A stretch of 64,000 bases of DNA. Origin: DVEG01 sp964405435. Its GTDB lineage: Bacteria > Cyanobacteriota > Cyanobacteriia > Cyanobacteriales > Oscillatoriaceae. Shown one piece after another: positions 59,422 to 64,000 of the stretch (position 1 is its first letter; every line of letters begins with the position of its first letter). Below the pieces are notes generated by a model, which saw nothing but the letters and a program-made list of their open reading frames with translations, was not told the origin of the DNA and searched no databases. Made by a program: the position numbers and the translations under genes. Location of the stretch: positions 19,177-83,176 of the forward strand of contig CAYOOD010000026.1 of assembly GCA_964405435.1 (NCBI GenBank). Direction: 5' to 3'.

Positions 59422-61020
59422 CTAACTGAGCTGAACAACGGGTCGATCGTCCAGCAGGGTTTGATTGCTCAGCAAGTCTTCGACGGTAATGCGCAGGAAG
59501 CGCTGGGCGTCTACTTGAAAAAGAACTTTGACGCGATCGCTCCCCGGATACCCGGGCGGCGTCAGTTTGGCAATGCTGCGAGCGCCGTCTTTGTCGTTGA
59601 GGGGCTGTACTGCGGTTTGCCCGCCCGCCAAACTGCGCGTCACCAAGCGATCGCCGTCGAAATAGACTTCCGTGCCGCCCGTTTCCGCCCCCAATTCGCC
59701 GACAATTAACTCAATACTCGGCTGATTTTCCATCGATGCCCCCAGGACTAATTCGACTGGTTCGCTCATCGGATAAGCCTGCCCTGCTTTGATTATCGGA
59801 TGCCAACTGTGGCAATTTTCGCGGCGGTTCCAGTAGCGGATGCCGTAACTGTGATAGAGGAAATCTTTGATTTCGATGCCTTGACTGAGCTGCAGGGCAC
59901 CTTGCGCGATCGCTTCAAACGGTTTTTCGCAGCGAATTTTATCGGCGTCGAAATACTGCTTTACCCAAGATTGAACGGCTGGGATTTGTACGGTGCCGCC
60001 GACTAACAAAACTGCATCGATGTCCGACACTTCTATGCCGCTGCGCCGCGCTTGCTGCAGCACTTGCGTCATCGCCTCGTCGAGATTGTCAAAAAACTGG
60101 TGTTTTTGGAGGATTTCCTCGAAGCGATCGCGCTCCATCTGCAATTCATAACTCTCCAACGTTTCGTCATTGAAGTAAACCTCGCTCGCCTGCCGCTGCA
60201 AAGACAGTTGAATCTTCAGCCGCTCAGCCAATCGCGCCGTTAGGGGAGTTTTCGCCAGCCCTTGAGTTGCTGCGAAATAATCCACCAGCCAGTTGTCAAT
60301 ATCCGTTCCCCCCAAATTTTGACCGACTTTTGCCAGCACGCGGGCAATTTTTGCCTTTTGAGCAGAACTTTCAGCCAGATTTTTTTCGCCCCATTTGAGA
60401 ATAAATCCCAGCGGCTTCTTATTCGAGCCTGCGCTGCCATCCAACCGTACTAAAGATAAATCGAGAGTACCGCCGCCGAAGTCAATGACGAGCAAAATTT
60501 GTCGGTCAGCCAGCCCGTATCCCAAAGCGGCGGCAGTCGGTTCGTCGAGCATCCGCACCTGTTCGACTTGCAATGACTGACAGACTTGTCCAAGCCAGTT
60601 GCGGTAGGCTTCAAAACTATCGACCGGCACGGTTAGCGTCAGGGAATCCAGGGGCAAGGGGACTTTCTGAATGGCCTCGATGGTTTGGGTGAGGAACCAC
60701 TGCCCCACCTGCTCGAAACTGACGATTTTGCCGTCGATTTCGGGGAGAAATCCTTGTATGTCGGTGCCGATTCCCCGCTTGAAACTGCGGAAAAATCGCG
60801 GGTCTGTTTTCAAGTCTAGCCCTTTGTCGCGCACGGGCTGGCCGATTACTACTTGGCCCTTGGCGGCGTCTTCAACGTACAGTAAACTGGGGATTAGGGG
60901 CGGATTCTGCCCCTGCTGTACGGTTAAACCAGGCAGCTTCAAGGTTTCTGCCTGTTGAGTCGCTGGGTTCCAGCGAGCGATGACGGTGTTGCTCGTTCCA
61001 AAATCAATTGCGATCGCCAT
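59422..61020 (-). CDS. Hsp70-family (DnaK-like) protein
   Basis: This 532-residue protein has an actin-like ATPase with AIAIDFGTSNTVIARW (phosphate 1), ILLVIDFGGGTLDLSLV (phosphate 2) and AVLLVGGTVQIPAVQSWV (adenosine motif). The C-terminal ~130 residues form a beta-rich, SBD-like part (RITVEDLLSNQTLLDD). It lacks the helical lid and EEVD-type tail of DnaK and is shorter, so it is a divergent paralogue rather than the main chaperone. Partner and substrate are unknown. Confidence 0.88.
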   Translation of the reverse strand: MAIAIDFGTSNTVIARWNPATQQAETLKLPGLTVQQGQNPPLIPSLLYVEDAAKGQVVIGQPVRDKGLDLKTDPRFFRSFKRGIGTDIQGFLPEIDGKIVSFEQVGQWFLTQTIEAIQKVPLPLDSLTLTVPVDSFEAYRNWLGQVCQSLQVEQVRMLDEPTAAALGYGLADRQILLVIDFGGGTLDLSLVRLDGSAGSNKKPLGFILKWGEKNLAESSAQKAKIARVLAKVGQNLGGTDIDNWLVDYFAATQGLAKTPLTARLAERLKIQLSLQRQASEVYFNDETLESYELQMERDRFEEILQKHQFFDNLDEAMTQVLQQARRSGIEVSDIDAVLLVGGTVQIPAVQSWVKQYFDADKIRCEKPFEAIAQGALQLSQGIEIKDFLYHSYGIRYWNRRENCHSWHPIIKAGQAYPMSEPVELVLGASMENQPSIELIVGELGAETGGTEVYFDGDRLVTRSLAGGQTAVQPLNDKDGARSIAKLTPPGYPGSDRVKVLFQVDAQRFLRITVEDLLSNQTLLDDRPVVQLS

Positions 61021-61458
61021 TGAGCTTTCTTAACACAGCAAGGATGGTTTTTATCATATAGCACCTGATTTGTTTTGTGAAAGTGGGTAAGCCTTGCGCT
61101 CAACTCAACCTGCCATTCTAACTTTCACAAATCAATAGGAGCGCTGTAACTCAGTAGGGCGATCGCGCTTTTCGTTCGTCCCTCGGCGATGCAAGCGCTC
61201 TTTATGCCACTCCATAGCGCTTTTATTGGATTGGTGAAGGGCTGGACTGAGAAAACCGGTTTCTTCAACCAACCGGGTTGAAGAGGTTTAGCGACTCAAA
61301 TCAAACCGCTAAATCTGTCCAAATCCATGTACAATCCCTCCCAGAAGCTCGGTTTCTCGATTTCTCCTTCTCTTCCTTCAAAAAGGGCCGAAAGGGGATT
61401 TCTTGACTCCCCCTGTTACGTTCAGTTTTACGTTCAGTTCTTTCGCGCTCACATTCTT
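61021..61458. other. Intergenic region with degenerate MITE-like palindrome
   Basis: AAACCGGTT / AACCGGGTT (61253-61279) lies inside longer flanks AGCGCTTTTA (about 61215) and CAAACCGCT (about 61303). These look like decayed ends of the element type at 10928. No gene is seen. Confidence 0.5.
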
Positions 61459-62103
61459 ATGCTCTCGGCTGTACTTTTCGATCTAGACGGCACGCTGGTG
61501 AATACTGACCCCATTCACTTTTTGACTTGGCAAGAACTGCTGAGGGACTATGGCTTGGAAATTGACGAGGCGTTTTACAAAAGCCGCATCAGCGGGGGGC
61601 TCAACCCGGTTGTGGTTCGGGACATCCTGCCCCACCTGCCCTTAGCGGAAGCGCTGCAGGTTGCGGATGAAAAAGAGGCGCGTTTTCGCAAACTGGCGAC
61701 GCAACTGAAACCCCTCGCTGGACTTTCTGACGTGTTGGCGTGGACGGACGAGCGCGGTTTGAAACGGGCGCTGGTGACGAATGCGCCCCGCGAGAATGTG
61801 GTGTTTATGCTGGCTGCTTTGGGGCTGACGGATGCTTTTGAGACGGTAATTTTAGCGGAAGAGGCTCCGGCGGGCAAGCCCGATCCGGCTCCGTATCGGT
61901 TGGCACTCAGCAGTTTGGGCGTTGCCCCAGAACAAGCCCTCGCTTTTGAGGATTCGCCTTCTGGGATTCGCTCGGCGGTGGGGGCTGGCATTCCCACGGT
62001 GGCGATCGCTTCGACTCACGCGCCGGCATACCTTTGCGAGTTCGGCGCTCTCTTGGCTGTCCCCGATTTTACGGACTCCCAACTCTGGGACTTGCTGCGC
62101 TAG
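61459..62103 (+). CDS. HAD-superfamily hydrolase (beta-phosphoglucomutase-like)
   Basis: ATG at 61459 gives 214 residues; 44 upstream codons of the open frame lack protein character. Motif I is VLFDLDGTLVNTDP (nucleophile and acid Asp), motif II is ALVTNAPREN, the lysine lies in EEAPAGKPDP, and motif IV is ALAFEDSPSGIRSA. A helical cap of class I follows motif I. Family members are phosphatases or phosphomutases acting on sugar phosphates. The precise substrate is unknown. Confidence 0.9.
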   Translation: MLSAVLFDLDGTLVNTDPIHFLTWQELLRDYGLEIDEAFYKSRISGGLNPVVVRDILPHLPLAEALQVADEKEARFRKLATQLKPLAGLSDVLAWTDERGLKRALVTNAPRENVVFMLAALGLTDAFETVILAEEAPAGKPDPAPYRLALSSLGVAPEQALAFEDSPSGIRSAVGAGIPTVAIASTHAPAYLCEFGALLAVPDFTDSQLWDLLR

Positions 62104-62431
62104 CGGCGGGCGTCCTCATCCAATTTTGCGGTGAAAAAGCCTGTTTCGGGATAGCTGCGCTTTCTCGGAACAGGCTTGCAAGCAAAAGCGTCTCGCAAAT
62201 TGCCCCCGCCTGCAAAAAAGTTAAATAAATATTAAAAGTATAAACTTGCCGATTCGAGCGGGCTCTTGTTGCGATCGCGATCGCGAGGATCGCTGATTTC
62301 GATCGCAGATTTTCCTCTATTCAAATCAATAGATTTTTTTTAGACTGTCACCGCTGTTTTGATAAGTAGATCACTATTTGAAAAATACAAAGGCGACATA
62401 CTAAGATCGTCAGTCTTGAGAAATACCCTTT
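62104..62431. other. Intergenic region
   Basis: It contains AAGCCTGTT / AACAGGCTT arms (about 62137-62177) that may end transcription of the HAD gene, and HIP1 sites near 62272-62285. No gene is seen. Confidence 0.45.
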
Positions 62432-62647
62432 ATGAGCCCCGGCCCGCATTTAGCTACTGTCTGCCGAAACTGCCGATTTTACACGATTGAAGGACGGCGA
62501 GGCGGCCACTGCCACCAGCTCAACGTGCAAGTACACGGTACTTGGAAGGCTTGCTCTCTGGCGATGCCGCCGTTTACACCACATTGGGACAGTCTTGAAG
62601 AGGTCGTGAATTTGCAGCAACCGGCTGCAGTCGGGCGCGGTGCCTGA
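62432..62647 (+). CDS. Small conserved Cys-containing protein (71 aa)
   Basis: The sequence has a CRNCRFYTIEGRRGGHCHQL segment and then GTWKACSLAMPPF. The four cysteines (CxxC, then two single Cys) could bind zinc or an iron-sulfur cluster. I recall similar small proteins in other cyanobacteria but know no function. No membrane segment is visible. It is not part of an operon. Confidence 0.75.
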   Translation: MSPGPHLATVCRNCRFYTIEGRRGGHCHQLNVQVHGTWKACSLAMPPFTPHWDSLEEVVNLQQPAAVGRGA

Positions 62648-62750
62648 GAAACTGAGGATTCAGTTAGGCAGAAAAATACTCTATAGTTGACGGGAGAATA
62701 TTGCCCCGGGCAAGTTTCTCTCCCCGGGAACTCGCACGAGCCTGCAATAA

Positions 62751-62777
62751 AAAAAGGCTGGGTGCGGACAAGCCTTT
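62751..62777 (-). terminator. Rho-independent terminator overlapping the ROK stop codon
   Basis: On the minus strand AAAGGCT pairs with AGCCTTT, followed by TTTTATT. The stop codon of the kinase gene lies inside the stem. Confidence 0.75.
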
Positions 62778-63747
62778 AAGCTCTTTGAATAGTTTCAGCC
62801 ACTAAGTCTTCCGCAAGGGCGATCGCGCCCCACAGGGGTGCATCGTCCCCCAGGGTAGCGGGGACTATATCAAATTCCACTTCTGGGAGGGCTGTTTCGC
62901 GGGCGACGCGGCGCACCACTTCCCAAAAGCGATCGCCCTGTTTCGTCACCCCACCTCCGAGTACGAACCGCTGGGGGTTGATTAAATTCGCTGCATTGCC
63001 AATGGCCACCCCGATCGCCCAACTGCCTTTTTCCAGCACTTCCCTGGCGAGTTCGTCTCCCTCCCGTGCAGCTTGACAGAGAAGCTGACCTGTGATATTC
63101 TCCATATTCCCATCAGCAAGGCGGCGCAATCGCTGCCCCCGTTCTGGCTGAGCGAGCATCGCCTCACAAGCTTGCTTTGCCATGTACGGCCCGGAAGCGA
63201 ACCGCTCCACGCACCCCCGCTTGCCGCACAAGCACAAAGGGCCGTTTGGGTCTGCCACAGTATGGCCAATCTCGCCCGCCATGCCGCCGACGCCCCGCCA
63301 CGGTTTGCCGTTGAGAATCCAACCGCCGCCAACGCCGGTACTGACAGTGATGTAGAGCAAACTGTCGCAACCAATGCCCGCGCCGAAGCGATACTCGCCC
63401 AGAGCGGCGACGTTGGCATCGTTGTCGGCACTGACTGGCGCGTTGAATTCGGCGGCGAGGAGCTGGCGCAAGGGCGTATTTTCCCAGCCGGGGACGTGAT
63501 GCGACAGCCGCACCGTGCCGGTTGCGGCATCGACCGGCCCGCCAAAACTGACGCCAATGGCGGCGGGTTGCCTGCCGTCGAGGACTTCGCGGGCGAGCGA
63601 TCGCGCGATTTCCAGATCGGTGCGGGCACTGGCACCAGTGGGCGAGAGGGCGCGCCGGTACGCGGCAAAAGCGCGATCGCCGAGTTCTGCCACGGCAGCG
63701 GCGAGTTTGGTGCCGCCAAAATCAAGAGCGAGGAGTAGTTGCGTCAC
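62776..63747 (-). CDS. ROK-family sugar kinase (probable glucokinase)
   Basis: This 323-residue kinase has the ATP loop ALDFGGTKLAAAVAE, the catalytic Asp in VSADNDANVAALGEY, and sugar-binding GEIGHTV. The ROK zinc-binding motif is CLCGKRGCVERFASG. Length and motifs fit glucokinase, N-acetylmannosamine kinase or fructokinase members. No helix-turn-helix is attached, so it is an enzyme and not a ROK repressor. Glucose as substrate is inference. Confidence 0.9.
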   Translation of the reverse strand: MTQLLLALDFGGTKLAAAVAELGDRAFAAYRRALSPTGASARTDLEIARSLAREVLDGRQPAAIGVSFGGPVDAATGTVRLSHHVPGWENTPLRQLLAAEFNAPVSADNDANVAALGEYRFGAGIGCDSLLYITVSTGVGGGWILNGKPWRGVGGMAGEIGHTVADPNGPLCLCGKRGCVERFASGPYMAKQACEAMLAQPERGQRLRRLADGNMENITGQLLCQAAREGDELAREVLEKGSWAIGVAIGNAANLINPQRFVLGGGVTKQGDRFWEVVRRVARETALPEVEFDIVPATLGDDAPLWGAIALAEDLVAETIQRA

Positions 63748-63863
63748 CTGCTTGCGGGCGAATAAGCTTTCGCAGCCATTTTAGATTTCAAGTTTTAGAT
63801 TTTAAATCGATTTAGATCCTCTGCGCGATCGCGAGCGACTTTATTTCTCCCCCCCTCTCCCCC

Positions 63864-63950
63864 ACTCAGCACTCCTGTAGGGGCTTTTCGCGAAAAGCCC
63901 CTACTGACGCACTTTCCTCTCCCCCACTCAGCCGAGGCATCGAGCACTGA
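63864..63950. repeat. Heptad repeats with a 28-bp perfect palindrome
   Basis: ACTCAGC-type heptamers flank a perfect palindrome, GTAGGGGCTTTTCG and its complement, at 63877-63904. A slightly decayed copy of that palindrome is at 4582-4606. No gene is present between 63748 and the window end. Confidence 0.75.
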
Positions 63951-64000
63951 TACCAAGTTGGCTAACTTAGTATTGTTACATTTTTTTATATATCCCGGAG

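Noticed and set aside
1..64000. tRNA, rRNA, tmRNA or prophage
   Set aside because: I saw no cloverleaf or rRNA sequence and no phage structural or integrase genes. A tRNAscan/Infernal run would be decisive.

Overview
The window is chromosomal DNA from a cyanobacterium. Photosynthesis genes are present: a divergent photosystem II D1 gene (47.8-48.9 kb) and the first 45 codons of the Mg-protoporphyrin ester cyclase gene acsF at the left edge. The octamer GCGATCGC (HIP1) is scattered throughout. Heptanucleotide repeat tracts of the GTGGAGT / TGAGTGC type occur, as do many families otherwise seen mainly in cyanobacteria (DUF2996, DUF3038/DUF4335, DUF3326, COP23, GuaB3). Abundant short repeats, TnpB, Uma2 and Rpn genes suggest a large-genome, probably filamentous lineage; that last point is inference.

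Layout. 0-16 kb is mostly core: acsF (partial), a zinc-ribbon/Ser-Thr kinase/TM2 protein, DUF2996, a CysO-like sulfur carrier beside thrC, a VOC protein, gamma-glutamyltransferase, an MscS channel, a geranylgeranyl-reductase-family flavoprotein, the DUF3038-DUF4335 pair and mutS2. 16-25.5 kb is accessory: a MoaD-like protein, a COP23 protein, an rpn gene split by a TnpB-only IS605-type element with a reconstructable empty site, a single-chain MmeI-like restriction-modification enzyme and a Uma2 protein with an internal duplication. 25.6-40 kb holds guaB3, trxA, a LOG protein, a pentapeptide protein, a sulfotransferase, a frameshifted redoxin-2OG oxygenase gene, a divergent two-component pair, purN, a CPBP protease, DUF3326, DUF3616, a ferredoxin and an EamA exporter.

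40-45.2 kb is a compact accessory island. It has a YafQ-type toxin pair, two MITE-like palindromic elements, a small membrane protein, a one-TM protein, a GIY-YIG protein with a Ser/Asp-rich tail, and a divergent vMAP-type HTH gene whose promoter carries an exact 10-bp tandem repeat array; a HicBA pair follows. I regard the 41.5-44.5 kb part as the best candidate for an undescribed conflict or regulatory module.

45.2-64 kb holds ftsH, the rogue-type psbA, two radical SAM genes, Uma2, a degenerate Nudix protein, an XRE regulator, an EamA exporter, three tandem PRC/DUF2382 stress-protein paralogues, a KDPG aldolase, an L,D-transpeptidase, an Hsp70-family protein, a HAD hydrolase, a small Cys-containing conserved protein and a ROK sugar kinase. 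I saw no rRNA, tRNA, CRISPR array or prophage. All family calls were made by reading motifs, without database searches.
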